Source of the DNA: Lysinibacillus sp. JNUCC-52
GTDB lineage: Bacteria; Bacillota; Bacilli; Bacillales_A; Planococcaceae
DNA length: 64,000 bases
Direction: 5' to 3'
Assembly (NCBI RefSeq): GCF_015999545.1
Contig: NZ_CP065546.1
Location: 682,001 to 746,000, forward strand
The notes under the pieces were generated by a model. The model saw only the letters and a program-made list of their open reading frames with translations, was not told where the DNA came from and did no database searches. This document shows positions 16,594-25,206 of this stretch, in pieces. Each line of letters begins with the position of its first letter. Position 1 is the first letter of the stretch. A program made the position numbers and the translations under genes.

Positions 16594-17262
16594 CTACCAA
16601 AGAGGCTCGTTACTTGGATCATCTTCTTGTAATTTTACTATATCAGGAAGTAATAAATAATGAAAAATTACGCTACTTGCGATAAAAAACAAGATACCGA
16701 TAAAGAATTGATCAAATACTTGGCCCAAAAACACAATAAACGGTATAGGAATATTGAGTAGGCCAGATAATTGTACCGACTTTTTTGTACGGTATTGCTT
16801 TTTACTACAATGTGGACACTCTATCTGCCCATTTTTCCAATACAATTTTCGAACTTGCTTAGCTGACCAATTTTCTCCACATGCAATACATACTGGCAAG
16901 CCATACCCTTTTTTATGCAATATACGTTTAATAATCAATGCTATACTTACAGATATACAAATAAGGAGCAGCCCTTTTACCCAATCATGCCCTAATACCG
17001 TCCAAATGGTCCATCTCTCAGATTCTTGCTGTATGGCAGCTCCTTGCATAGGGGGTGTTTGTTGCTCTGATTTCTTTGTCATAAGGGCACTAAAGCCAAT
17101 CGCTAGCAGTGTAAAAGTCGCTAGCACAATTCGATACTGATGTTGGCTACTGCTCTTGCTTTTACTTTTAGCTCTTGCTTTTTGTGCAATCCGTAGCTTT
17201 TTCTCCTCCGAAAGCTTTACATGTTGAAGCTCATGTAACACGTTTTCTTTAAATCGATTCAT
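16594..17262 (-). CDS. Membrane protein with CXXC zinc ribbon, likely partner of the ECF sigma factor
   Basis: 222 residues. A basic cytoplasmic N-tail, a hydrophobic segment near 45-60, a second near 95-112, then a cysteine module CIACGENWS ... CPHC (a CXXC - about 20 - CXXC spacing known in Firmicutes proteins), then two more hydrophobic segments. It overlaps the upstream sigma gene by 14 bp, with its ribosome site inside the sigma C-terminus. Translational coupling and position suggest an anti-sigma role, but no recognised anti-sigma domain is evident. Confidence 0.7.
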   Translation of the reverse strand: MNRFKENVLHELQHVKLSEEKKLRIAQKARAKSKSKSSSQHQYRIVLATFTLLAIGFSALMTKKSEQQTPPMQGAAIQQESERWTIWTVLGHDWVKGLLLICISVSIALIIKRILHKKGYGLPVCIACGENWSAKQVRKLYWKNGQIECPHCSKKQYRTKKSVQLSGLLNIPIPFIVFLGQVFDQFFIGILFFIASSVIFHYLLLPDIVKLQEDDPSNEPLW

Positions 17263-17764
17263 AGCGTAACACCTCCCAATCGTAGTCAGCGATGACTGTA
17301 GCTAGCTGCTTTCTTGCCCGTTGTAATCTTGTGCGCACAGTTGCCTCAGGACATTGAACAAGCTTAGCAATGTCTACTGTTGTCATTTCCTCAAAATAAT
17401 AGAGAATCAACACCTCTCTGTATTGTACAGACAAAGTGAATAAAGCTTCTATTAGCTCCTGCTTGGACGATTTAGCGAGCATTTCTTTTTCTGGCGTGAC
17501 TGTAGTTGAACGTCCTGAAATTTTCTCAAATAGCGACAGCCGTTTGCTTTTCCAGCTTCGTAAATAATCGTGACTGCGATTGACCGTCATTTTGACCAAA
17601 TATGTACGTAATGATGATTCTTGGCGAAACTGTTGCTGCTTTTGATAAAAGGCAATAAACACATCTTGGACAATATCCTCTGCTGTTGCTTCATTCTTTA
17701 CATATAAGTAGGCAACTTTCAGTAGATAATCCCCGTGCTCTGCAATAATTTCTTCAATTTCCAT
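17249..17764 (-). CDS. ECF-type RNA polymerase sigma factor (copy 1)
   Basis: 171 residues. Region 2 has ATAEDIVQDVFIAFYQ and region 4 has YYFEEMTTVDIAKLVQCPEATVRTRLQRARKQL, both typical of sigma-70 ECF factors. It would direct RNA polymerase to stress promoters once freed from its membrane partner, encoded by the overlapping downstream gene. A second sigma/partner pair of the same layout is at 19783-21478, and both end with a WEVL motif whose codons supply the partner's ribosome site. Confidence 0.93.
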   Translation of the reverse strand: MEIEEIIAEHGDYLLKVAYLYVKNEATAEDIVQDVFIAFYQKQQQFRQESSLRTYLVKMTVNRSHDYLRSWKSKRLSLFEKISGRSTTVTPEKEMLAKSSKQELIEALFTLSVQYREVLILYYFEEMTTVDIAKLVQCPEATVRTRLQRARKQLATVIADYDWEVLRYESI

Positions 17765-17792
17765 TGCTGCCTCACCTTCTTTCTAACCTACT

Positions 17793-17819
17793 GACGTAAC
17801 CCAATTTATTTCCGATTCA
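17793..17819 (-). promoter_or_regulatory. Candidate ECF autoregulatory promoter, copy 1
   Basis: Minus strand TGAATC (17819-17814), 17-bp spacer, CGTC (17796-17793), ~29 bp before the sigma start. It resembles the TGAAAC-N16/17-CGTC class used by Bacillus ECF sigma factors. Confidence 0.45.
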
Positions 17820-18037
17820 TTTTACATGAAAATTTTTTCAAAAAAGATAACAATTTTCTACTTGCAAGCTAGTCCTTAACACAAAAATCCGCTCCCTTTA
17901 CACAAACAATACAATACACTACGTTTGCCCGTAATGTATTGTATTGTTCTATGTCTTACATAAAGGTCGCGGAAACTAACTTCATTTCATTTGTATGAAT
18001 GCATTAAACACATTGAATAAATTACCTTTTTATTACT

Positions 18038-19483
18038 TTATTTACTATTTCCCACATTGCTATATTGGTTATAGAGCGTTAGTTGGTTACGTCCATTTCG
18101 TTTTGACGTATAAAGCGCACTATCAGCATAATGGATTAATTGCTCTACGTTCGTTATGTGAACATCTTCGTTGGTACTAACACCTATACTAAACTCCAAT
18201 TGTACAACATCATTATCTACTGTTAAGACAAGGGAAGTTAAAGTATTGTATAAATTTTGAGCTATTATGGCGATGGATTCTTCTTCTCTTAAGTGGATGA
18301 GAACAATAAATTCATCACCGCCAAAGCGGGCCACAATAGATTTGTACGGCTGGAAAAATTGTTGCAATGTGGTGGCGGTCATTGTTAAGGCGTCATCGCC
18401 AAATAAATGACCATTGGAGTCATTTATGGATTTAAAATGATCTAAATCAATCATGAGTAAAGCTAATTTTTGATCATGTGATACACTTTCCACCATTGCT
18501 TTCGCATGTTCATCAAAATAGCGGCGATTATATATATTTGTAAGTGGATCGATGTAGGAAGTTCTTTCAAGATGTTTCTTTTGATCGTTATATTCCATTT
18601 CAAATAACACTTGCGTATAATTCTCTCTTTGCATCTCTAATAATATATTAATATATTCCTTTTGGACGGCACTTAATATAATCTTATTTCCCTGCTCTTC
18701 AATAAGCTTAACTAATGAATTGTAGATGGTTTGTAACAATGATAAATCATTATTTTGCAATGCATAATGCTTGGATTTTTGGTACATATCAATCGCTTCG
18801 CCGATATATCCTTGTTTTTCAAACAGTAATGCTTGAGCATTAAACACCTCTAATTGAGCCTTATTATAGGGAGGGTCCTTAATCGTCATAAGCAACTCTT
18901 GTATCAGAACATCTGCTTCTTCATATTCCTTCAGCCAAATATGCGCTGTAGCTAAATTGGTCTTAGAATGTATAATTCTTTTATAGGGTTCATCATGTTT
19001 CATTTCACATTCATTGGCATAGAACAAACTCTTTAATGCAAGTCTCTTTGCCTTTGCATACTTACCGAGTTCAATTTCTAAACCACTCAAATTATTATAA
19101 ATTTTACCTAGGCTTTCTATATGTTGTATACGCTTTGCAATTTCGAGACCTTTCATTAAAAGCTCTTCCGCCTTTTTTAAATGCCCGAATGTTCCCCAAT
19201 AAATGGAGGCAAGAGAATAATATTGAATGATATCGATATCATCGCCATATAAAAAAGTCAGTTCACGGTATTTTTCTAGTAAATTAATGGATATTTGGAG
19301 ATCCCCCACTTGAAAATAGCTAATACAGCTATAACGCAATAAATGCATTGCTTTATCGTACAGAGCAAGTGCATTGGCACTTTCAATAGCGGCACTGCTT
19401 AACTCGATATATTCTAAATAGCGATTTGCACTATATAATTCATCTAGCGTAATCCATAGTTCTTCAAATTCTTGTAAATCCAT
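18038..19483 (-). CDS. Diguanylate cyclase with N-terminal TPR-like repeats
   Basis: 481 residues from the ATG at 19483, preceded by AAGGAGG; an upstream start at 19510 is less likely. The N-terminal ~300 residues are helical with repeated TPR-like units (for example AEELLMKGLEIAKRIQHIESLGKIYNNLS). The C-terminal ~160 residues form a GGDEF domain with DPLTNIYNRRYF, IDLDHFKSIND and RFGGDEFIVLI, so the catalytic motif is intact. The RxxD inhibitory site five residues before GGDEF is absent. Expected to make cyclic di-GMP in the cytoplasm. No membrane segment or receiver domain is present. Confidence 0.92.
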   Translation of the reverse strand: MDLQEFEELWITLDELYSANRYLEYIELSSAAIESANALALYDKAMHLLRYSCISYFQVGDLQISINLLEKYRELTFLYGDDIDIIQYYSLASIYWGTFGHLKKAEELLMKGLEIAKRIQHIESLGKIYNNLSGLEIELGKYAKAKRLALKSLFYANECEMKHDEPYKRIIHSKTNLATAHIWLKEYEEADVLIQELLMTIKDPPYNKAQLEVFNAQALLFEKQGYIGEAIDMYQKSKHYALQNNDLSLLQTIYNSLVKLIEEQGNKIILSAVQKEYINILLEMQRENYTQVLFEMEYNDQKKHLERTSYIDPLTNIYNRRYFDEHAKAMVESVSHDQKLALLMIDLDHFKSINDSNGHLFGDDALTMTATTLQQFFQPYKSIVARFGGDEFIVLIHLREEESIAIIAQNLYNTLTSLVLTVDNDVVQLEFSIGVSTNEDVHITNVEQLIHYADSALYTSKRNGRNQLTLYNQYSNVGNSK

Positions 19484-19584
19484 ACCGCACCCTCCTTTTT
19501 CATACCCCACTTCCTTAATACTACATTTGCTTATAAAATATTACAATTCTTTATCCTTATTTATTTTCCAATTAATGAGCAAAA

Positions 19585-19617
19585 AGTGCCAGTCACTCAA
19601 ATAATTTTGAATTTTCA
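19585..19617 (+). repeat. Dispersed 33-nt repeat, copy 2
   Basis: Begins AGTGCCAGTCACTC and ends TGAATTTTCA; 26 of 33 positions match the copy at 10861-10893. It lies between the GGDEF gene and the neighbouring sigma operon, a 300-bp gap that otherwise holds only the hairpin at 19713. Confidence 0.55.
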
Positions 19618-19712
19618 ATTTACAACAGCAGCACTTCTACGACATACTGTTGAACGTGACAGAAAGTTTTCACTGCATCGAAAATCTACATAACAAACAG
19701 TCAAATGAAAAT

Positions 19713-19756
19713 AGACTGTAGACAAACGCGAATTTTTTCGAGTTTGTCTACAGTCT
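19713..19756 (-). terminator. Hairpin/terminator after the sigma-factor unit (family B, copy 1)
   Basis: Perfect 15-base arms AGACTGTAGACAAAC and GTTTGTCTACAGTCT. The T-tail is modest. Nearly the same hairpin occurs at 33980-34022 behind another minus-strand gene. Confidence 0.7.
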
Positions 19757-19782
19757 GATGGAACTTTATTGGAGACTTAAAT

Positions 19783-20982
19783 TCATTCTTCAATTTTTAA
19801 GAGTGCTTTAAATTCGTTAGCCCTTTCTTGACTAAGTTGTATTTCACCATATTCCTGCACTTGTAGCCAAAGTGAATTGCCATATCCTTCCCAAATGTCC
19901 ACTCGATTTTCATCTATAATAAAAGAATAATTTGGTGGTCTCTCAATGTTTTTTTCTTTTACTCTCCAAGTTATTTGTTGAAGAAATTGTTTCACTTCAT
20001 CTGTATTTTCAGGGGTAAGCTTTTTTGTAACAGTAGGCTCTAATAATTCTATTTCATCTACTAAACCATATTGGTTTACCAATCCATCTTCTTCAACTGT
20101 ACCCCCGCCCACTGACTGGACGGCAACATAATCTCCTTTTTTCAATGCCATATTACCGATAAGAGGATACCATGTAGCGTTATGGTATTTGTCTATAATT
20201 TGTTCCTGCGTCAAATCTGCAATATCCTCTGGAACAGCCCCTTCAACATGTAAAAAGGTATTACCTTGGACTGCAACAACGGTCCCAATGTGGTTTGTTC
20301 CTTGACGGATATTTGAATAATTTTCTAAGCCCAATTCCTCCTGAAAGGCCTTCGCCTGTTCTGAAAAATGTGCATTAAAGTAGTGAAGCGCATCCCGAGT
20401 AGCAATATCCTCTACAATCCAATTCGGAAATGTTGGATACTTTTCGGCGTATATTGTTATAAGTTTTTTCTCTGCTACCAACATTGGTAACATCGGCTCG
20501 ATATACTTTGTAAAATAACCTTTTAATCCTTGTTTTTCAAAGAGCTTGGCATATTCAGGTGATTCCTGATACATTTGCAACTCTTCATAGCGACTTTTTC
20601 CTTCGAGCTCTCGTTCTTCTTTTGTACTTTCGATACCAAGAGACTCGGCAAAATAATAGGACGCAACACGCTTTTCATAGCGTTCATACGCCTCTTCTAT
20701 ATTAGATTCTCTATCTGGATTAAACGAAATAATTTTTAAAATATCTTCATAATAGGCGAGCTGGGTCTGATTAAATAGTGATGCCGTCTGTTTTTTATCA
20801 CTATCTAAAAGCTGTATGACGAATCCTACTAAACATAGCGTCACAATAGCGGCTATTACTCTAAAGCGAATGGTCTTTTTAGGTTGTACTTCATGACGCT
20901 GTAAAACACGTTGTTTGACACGTTCTTTACTCGGTAACATATCCCCTGCTATTTTAATCAGTTCTTTTTTAACGTCATTCAT
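19783..20982 (-). CDS. Single-pass membrane protein, likely ECF sigma partner
   Basis: 399 residues. A short basic N-tail with charged helix (SKERVKQRVLQRHE), one hydrophobic segment near residues 42-61, and a long extracytoplasmic region. It starts within the end of the upstream sigma gene (8-bp overlap) with GGGAGG upstream, the same arrangement as the pair at 16594-17764. An anti-sigma or sensor role is inferred from this coupling only. The outer region has no family I recognise. Confidence 0.65.
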   Translation of the reverse strand: MNDVKKELIKIAGDMLPSKERVKQRVLQRHEVQPKKTIRFRVIAAIVTLCLVGFVIQLLDSDKKQTASLFNQTQLAYYEDILKIISFNPDRESNIEEAYERYEKRVASYYFAESLGIESTKEERELEGKSRYEELQMYQESPEYAKLFEKQGLKGYFTKYIEPMLPMLVAEKKLITIYAEKYPTFPNWIVEDIATRDALHYFNAHFSEQAKAFQEELGLENYSNIRQGTNHIGTVVAVQGNTFLHVEGAVPEDIADLTQEQIIDKYHNATWYPLIGNMALKKGDYVAVQSVGGGTVEEDGLVNQYGLVDEIELLEPTVTKKLTPENTDEVKQFLQQITWRVKEKNIERPPNYSFIIDENRVDIWEGYGNSLWLQVQEYGEIQLSQERANEFKALLKIEE

Positions 20983-21478
20983 GTAATAACACCTCCCATT
21001 GCTCCCCTAAATGTGGCTTTAATGCTTCACGTGCCCTTTTAAGTCTTGTTTTCACAGTATTTTCGGGAATTGCAAGCACTTGGGCAATATCAGCAATCTT
21101 CATTTCTTCATAATAATAAAGTAGTATCGGTTCTCTATATGCCAGCGGAAGATTTAGGATTGCGGCTCCAATTTGTGATTTTTCCTCCGCTTCAATTAGT
21201 GCATCTCGCTGTCTTTTGGCCTGTGTAAGAAATAGTTTTTCCTGTAAAACACATTTTTTATAATGCCAGCTTTTTAAATAATCTTTGCTTTTATTAATCG
21301 TCAGCTTCGATAAATAAGCGCGTAGCTGTCCTCGTTCCTCATAGGCATGCTCTGAAAATTTTATAAACACTTCTTGCACAATATCCTCTGCTACATGCCG
21401 ATTTTTAACGTAAAAATAGGCGAGGCGAAGCAAATGCTCTGCATGATCATCGATAATTTTTTCAAGAATGCTGTCCAC
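20975..21478 (-). CDS. ECF-type RNA polymerase sigma factor (copy 2)
   Basis: 167 residues. Region 2 reads HVAEDIVQEVFIKFSEH and region 4 YYYEEMKIADIAQVLAIPENTVKTRLKRAREAL. It is similar over its length to the sigma factor at 17249, suggesting an old duplication of the sigma/partner unit. It has a well-matched candidate ECF promoter (TGAAAC-N17-CGTT) ~20 bp upstream, so it probably activates its own transcription. AGGAGG lies before the start. Confidence 0.93.
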   Translation of the reverse strand: MDSILEKIIDDHAEHLLRLAYFYVKNRHVAEDIVQEVFIKFSEHAYEERGQLRAYLSKLTINKSKDYLKSWHYKKCVLQEKLFLTQAKRQRDALIEAEEKSQIGAAILNLPLAYREPILLYYYEEMKIADIAQVLAIPENTVKTRLKRAREALKPHLGEQWEVLLHE

Positions 21479-21497
21479 CTCCTCCTCTTACACTATA

Positions 21498-21524
21498 AAC
21501 GATTACCAATAGATGGCCGTTTCA
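21498..21524 (-). promoter_or_regulatory. Candidate ECF autoregulatory promoter, copy 2
   Basis: Minus strand TGAAAC (21524-21519), 17-bp spacer, CGTT (21501-21498). It matches the -35 of Bacillus ECF promoters exactly and the -10 closely. Confidence 0.6.
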
Positions 21525-21553
21525 ACTTATGTAAAATTTTTATATAAATACAC

Positions 21554-21595
21554 AAAAAAAGAGAAAATCCACTTAATTTCTATAGTGGATTTTCT
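21554..21595 (-). terminator. Terminator of the two-component/lipoprotein operon
   Basis: AGAAAATCCACT and AGTGGATTTTCT arms, followed on the minus strand by CTTTTTTT. It lies just after the 73-aa gene. Confidence 0.88.
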
Positions 21596-21600
21596 ACTAT

Positions 21601-21822
21601 TTAAATAAATCGTTTAACGAGTGTTTCGTATACCCCAACCATAAACAAGCCGCCGAAGACAGGGATTAGGGAACTAAAGCTAAAATAAAAGCCTTCAGCA
21701 TCGTACTGTCCTAAAAATTGAAATGCAAGCCATGAGATATTATAGGTTTCTCCGACCCCATATAAAAAGCTAGTAGTAAATAAAAATAACGCAAAGCATT
21801 TAATAAAATTAGCCTTCTGCAT
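21601..21822 (-). CDS. Small two-segment membrane protein, 73 aa
   Basis: Start chosen at the ATG at 21822 because GAGGTGA is correctly spaced; an upstream in-frame start at 21843 would overlap the lipoprotein gene. Two hydrophobic helices flank a short loop. Family not recognised. It is the last gene of the response regulator, kinase, lipoprotein, membrane protein operon and precedes the terminator, so it may be regulated with them. Function unknown. Confidence 0.6.
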   Translation of the reverse strand: MQKANFIKCFALFLFTTSFLYGVGETYNISWLAFQFLGQYDAEGFYFSFSSLIPVFGGLFMVGVYETLVKRFI

Positions 21823-21832
21823 ACCGTTCACC

Positions 21833-22903
21833 TCACTGAACAATAGTCATTTCCTTCGCATATGCTAGTATTTCTTCTTTTGTCAAATCAGGGTTTTCAG
21901 TAAGAATGCTGTATTGGTAGCCATTTTCATTCCAACTAATAACGAAGCGATCTCCTAATTCCATATAAGTCCCTTCTTGACCTCGTACTTGTATATCTTC
22001 TTCATTCGCAAGACTACCACCAAACGTTTCATAATTACTCACAACTTTAAACACTGACACTGAAAATGCAGGTTGCTCCTCTTTTTCATATTCAAATGAA
22101 AATTCTGGACGTTCTTCTACTTTCATATCTAGTATCGTTGATAGAGTCACCCCATCTTTTTCAGGTAGTATTAAAAAATTACCAAGCTGTTTTTTCACCT
22201 CATCCATTGTCGTAGATGTCGTTTGATCTTGCGTATCAATTTGCTCGATTGTTGCACCTTCTGGTATATCATAAGCAAACAATGCATCATCTATTTTCTT
22301 ATTCACTTCAAGCTTCGTGTACTGTTGTTGCGTTACAATACCAGCGTTCGTCGTAATAGTTTTTAACGTTAACCACGTTTTTTTATCAATCCACACTTCA
22401 ATGTCGCCTAGTAGTGTATTCTTTTTTTGTGCTTTTGCCGTAATATGATAAGCATCTCTTCCAGCAATTTTTTCTTCACCCGCTATGGCAATGTCATGGG
22501 AATCCTTTACTAAGTTTAATAAGACTTGGGCATTATCTTTTGCCGATCTTCCCATTAACTCTTCTAATTCTCCATTTTCAAATGTCATAATGGACGCTTT
22601 GTTTTCTTTTTTACTAAAAGTAATAACTTGCTTACCATCATTAACTGCAATTACATAATCTTCATCGACTGACATTTCAATTCGGCGTTTACCATCCTTC
22701 ATCCACTCTTTCACGGTAGCGCCCTCAGTTTCATCTATATCCATAGTATATTCACCATAATAGCTTTCTAGCTCTTTTGTTTCCTGTAAAGCCTGGTCGA
22801 TTATCTCCTGTGGCGAATAAGATGCCTCTGAATTGCAGCCAACTAAACTAATCGTTAGGAATGCAATCATTCCGCCTACACATAATGTTCTTTTCCATTT
22901 CAT
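21833..22903 (-). CDS. LolA-like lipoprotein
   Basis: 356 residues. A lipoprotein signal with lipobox SLVGC (cysteine near residue 23). The region from about 30 to 230 has the beta pattern of LolA/RseB-like domains (ESYYGEYTMDIDE...DIEVWIDKKTWLTLKTITTNAG). The C-terminal part (ILDMKVEERPEFSFEYE..) may be a further small domain. It would sit on the outer face of the membrane. It overlaps the histidine kinase stop by four bases (ATGA), so translation is coupled, and it may be a sensor or target of that system. Confidence 0.78.
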   Translation of the reverse strand: MKWKRTLCVGGMIAFLTISLVGCNSEASYSPQEIIDQALQETKELESYYGEYTMDIDETEGATVKEWMKDGKRRIEMSVDEDYVIAVNDGKQVITFSKKENKASIMTFENGELEELMGRSAKDNAQVLLNLVKDSHDIAIAGEEKIAGRDAYHITAKAQKKNTLLGDIEVWIDKKTWLTLKTITTNAGIVTQQQYTKLEVNKKIDDALFAYDIPEGATIEQIDTQDQTTSTTMDEVKKQLGNFLILPEKDGVTLSTILDMKVEERPEFSFEYEKEEQPAFSVSVFKVVSNYETFGGSLANEEDIQVRGQEGTYMELGDRFVISWNENGYQYSILTENPDLTKEEILAYAKEMTIVQ

Positions 22904-24348
22904 TCCTTATCTGCTCCTTTGTATGGCGGTAACCAGCAGAGCACTGCTGTCCCAACACCTTGTTGTGATACCATATTTACGGTTCCACCATGTTTTTCAA
23001 TAATTTGTTTTGCTATGCTAAGACCAAGCCCAGTTCCTCGTTGTCCTGTCTTTGTTCTGGCATGATCGGATTGATACATTGGTTCAAATAATTGATTGAT
23101 TTCTTGTTCACATACACCTTCCCCACTATTTTGCACAACTAAATACATTCCTTTCGTTTGGGAAAGCGCTGCATTGACAAAGTCAAAGCCCCAATCAAGT
23201 TTACGATTACTAATAGCCGCTAAACCAATCGTAGTGCCAGATGTTCCAAAATGTGTCGCATTGCTCATTAAGTTATCGATCACACGTTGCATTTGTGAAG
23301 GATGAACAGCATATGCCCCCTCAACATCACATAATGTATGTAGCGAAAATCCTTTTCTTTGACAAAGTGGTTCATATTCTGAAATCGCCATATCAAAAAA
23401 TTCCTGTCCTTCTACTTGAACAAGTGATACATCGTAGCTTGTAGATTGAAGCAATGTATACATTAGTAAATCTTCTAGCATGTCCTTCATATCCACTGCC
23501 TTCGTTAGTATAACAGCTTGATATTCCTCCTTTATGTGAGAAGAGAGTGAAGGGTTTTGTAAACTTTCAGCATATGCTTGTATCGAGGTTAAAGGTGTTT
23601 TTAAATCATGTGAAATACTGGCAATCATCAGCTCTTTTTGTTGCTGTTCTTCTTTTAAATGTGCACGTGCTGTTTCAATTTCACTTTGCATACTTATGAA
23701 AGTCTTTGCAAGTTCACCAATTTCATCTTTTCTTGCAGCAATAACAGATTCAACATGTTTTCCTTTACCAAACGCATGCATTTGTTCCATTAACTTTTGT
23801 AAAGGCCGATTCAATTTACGATTAAGCAATAAAATTACTGTCACATAAATTGCTAAAAATAGTGTTATCGTGCTAGCAATAACAAGCCACGAACGCCTCT
23901 CTACAGCTTGGACCCAGTCCTTCCTCACTAATTGAATTTCATAAAATCCAACTAGATCACCTTTTTGATAAATAGGTTCTTTGTACGTAAACGCATTGTA
24001 TTTTTGCTGTAATTCAAATAAGTTTTTCATAATAAGTTCCCTTGAAACAAAACCAGAATGTAAAGGATTTGAAGAATAATAAACAAAACCAGATTTCGCA
24101 TACAGCGTAATAGCAAGTTGATCGCTCGTAAGTGCTTTCACCTCTTGCAAATCGGCATTTTTTCTATATAACAATGGGTCGTTAAGAACCGATTTTACAC
24201 GATTTAGTTCAGTCCATTTTTCCATATACTCTGCAAAGCTTTTATCATGGTAATATGCGTTTACCCACATATATAAGCCATATGCCCCGCCAATCGGTAC
24301 AATCATAACGATAAAAAACATGGTTAGTAGCCAAGTTTTAATTTTCAT
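22900..24348 (-). CDS. Sensor histidine kinase
   Basis: 482 residues from the ATG at 24348, which overlaps the response regulator stop as ATGA; longer readings are disfavoured. Layout: membrane helix, extracytoplasmic sensor region (about 35-150), second membrane helix, HAMP, HisKA with ASISHDLKTPLTSIQAYAE (phospho-accepting histidine), and an ATPase domain with MQRVIDNLMSNA (N box) and GTGLGLSIAKQIIEKHGG (G2 box). All key motifs are present. Signal unknown. It acts with the response regulator just upstream. Confidence 0.93.
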   Translation of the reverse strand: MKIKTWLLTMFFIVMIVPIGGAYGLYMWVNAYYHDKSFAEYMEKWTELNRVKSVLNDPLLYRKNADLQEVKALTSDQLAITLYAKSGFVYYSSNPLHSGFVSRELIMKNLFELQQKYNAFTYKEPIYQKGDLVGFYEIQLVRKDWVQAVERRSWLVIASTITLFLAIYVTVILLLNRKLNRPLQKLMEQMHAFGKGKHVESVIAARKDEIGELAKTFISMQSEIETARAHLKEEQQQKELMIASISHDLKTPLTSIQAYAESLQNPSLSSHIKEEYQAVILTKAVDMKDMLEDLLMYTLLQSTSYDVSLVQVEGQEFFDMAISEYEPLCQRKGFSLHTLCDVEGAYAVHPSQMQRVIDNLMSNATHFGTSGTTIGLAAISNRKLDWGFDFVNAALSQTKGMYLVVQNSGEGVCEQEINQLFEPMYQSDHARTKTGQRGTGLGLSIAKQIIEKHGGTVNMVSQQGVGTAVLCWLPPYKGADKE

Positions 24349-25043
24349 AACCGTTCTCCAATAAAGCGATAGCCCTTGCCCCAAACTGTTTGAATATAAT
24401 GTGGGCTTTTAACAGGATCCTGTAGTTTTTCCCGCAGTGCTTTAATATGGACTGTGACTGTATGTGTTTCATCTACACTGGCTTGCTGCCAAATATGCTG
24501 ATATAGCTCTTCTTTGGAAAATGTTTGACCAGGGTTTTTCGCAAGTAGTTTTAAAAGAGCAAATTCTTTTTGTGTTAAGGTTAATTCTTTATTTTGCAGT
24601 GTCGTTATTTCTTTTTGCCAGTCAATTACTAAACCAAAATCAAATGTTGCTACGTGATCTGTCATTTCTATTTTCTTAAAGCGTTGCCATCGACGTAGAT
24701 GGGAAGCAACACGTGCCTTTAATTCTGCTAAGCTAAATGGCTTTGCTAAGTAATCATCCGCTCCTTGTAACCCTTCAACCTTATCAGCTTCTTCTTTACG
24801 AGCGCTCATCATAAGGATTGGCACATCACTTTCCCAGCGAATATTTTGACATACGGTTAGGCCATCCATTTCAGGTAGCATCCAATCGACTAATACTAAA
24901 TCAAATGATTGTGCTTGAAAATCTGCTAGACCTTCTAAACCAGTTGTCGCCCAAGTGACTTCATATCCTTCTTGTTCAAGCGTATCTTTTACAATGCGTC
25001 CTATTGCGGGATCATCTTCAATAAGTAATAGCTTTTCACTCAT
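24345..25043 (-). CDS. OmpR/PhoB-type response regulator
   Basis: 232 residues. The receiver domain has LLIEDD, phospho-acceptor aspartate in DLVLVDWMLPEMDG, and DDYLAKPFSLAEL. The C-terminal winged-helix domain has LTQKEFALLKLLAKNPGQTFSKEELYQHIW and VTVHIKALREKL. First gene of a four-gene operon with the kinase, a lipoprotein and a small membrane protein, preceded by CAGGAGG. Confidence 0.95.
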   Translation of the reverse strand: MSEKLLLIEDDPAIGRIVKDTLEQEGYEVTWATTGLEGLADFQAQSFDLVLVDWMLPEMDGLTVCQNIRWESDVPILMMSARKEEADKVEGLQGADDYLAKPFSLAELKARVASHLRRWQRFKKIEMTDHVATFDFGLVIDWQKEITTLQNKELTLTQKEFALLKLLAKNPGQTFSKEELYQHIWQQASVDETHTVTVHIKALREKLQDPVKSPHYIQTVWGKGYRFIGERL

Positions 25044-25162
25044 CTGTTTTCCTCCTGTATTAACATTACTACGGATTGTTGCATTTCCTTTGAACTTTAT
25101 ACTTTCTTTATAATTACCTTAGATGGACTTACCTGTATTAACAAGGGCAAATCAAAAACGAA

Positions 25163-25194
25163 ATAAAAAAAGAATGCACATCAATTGTGCATTC
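25163..25194 (-). terminator. Terminator of the pit operon
   Basis: GAATGCACA / TGTGCATTC hairpin, T-run on the minus strand (A-run 25165-25171). Confidence 0.87.
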
Positions 25195-25206
25195 CTTCAA
25201 TCTATT

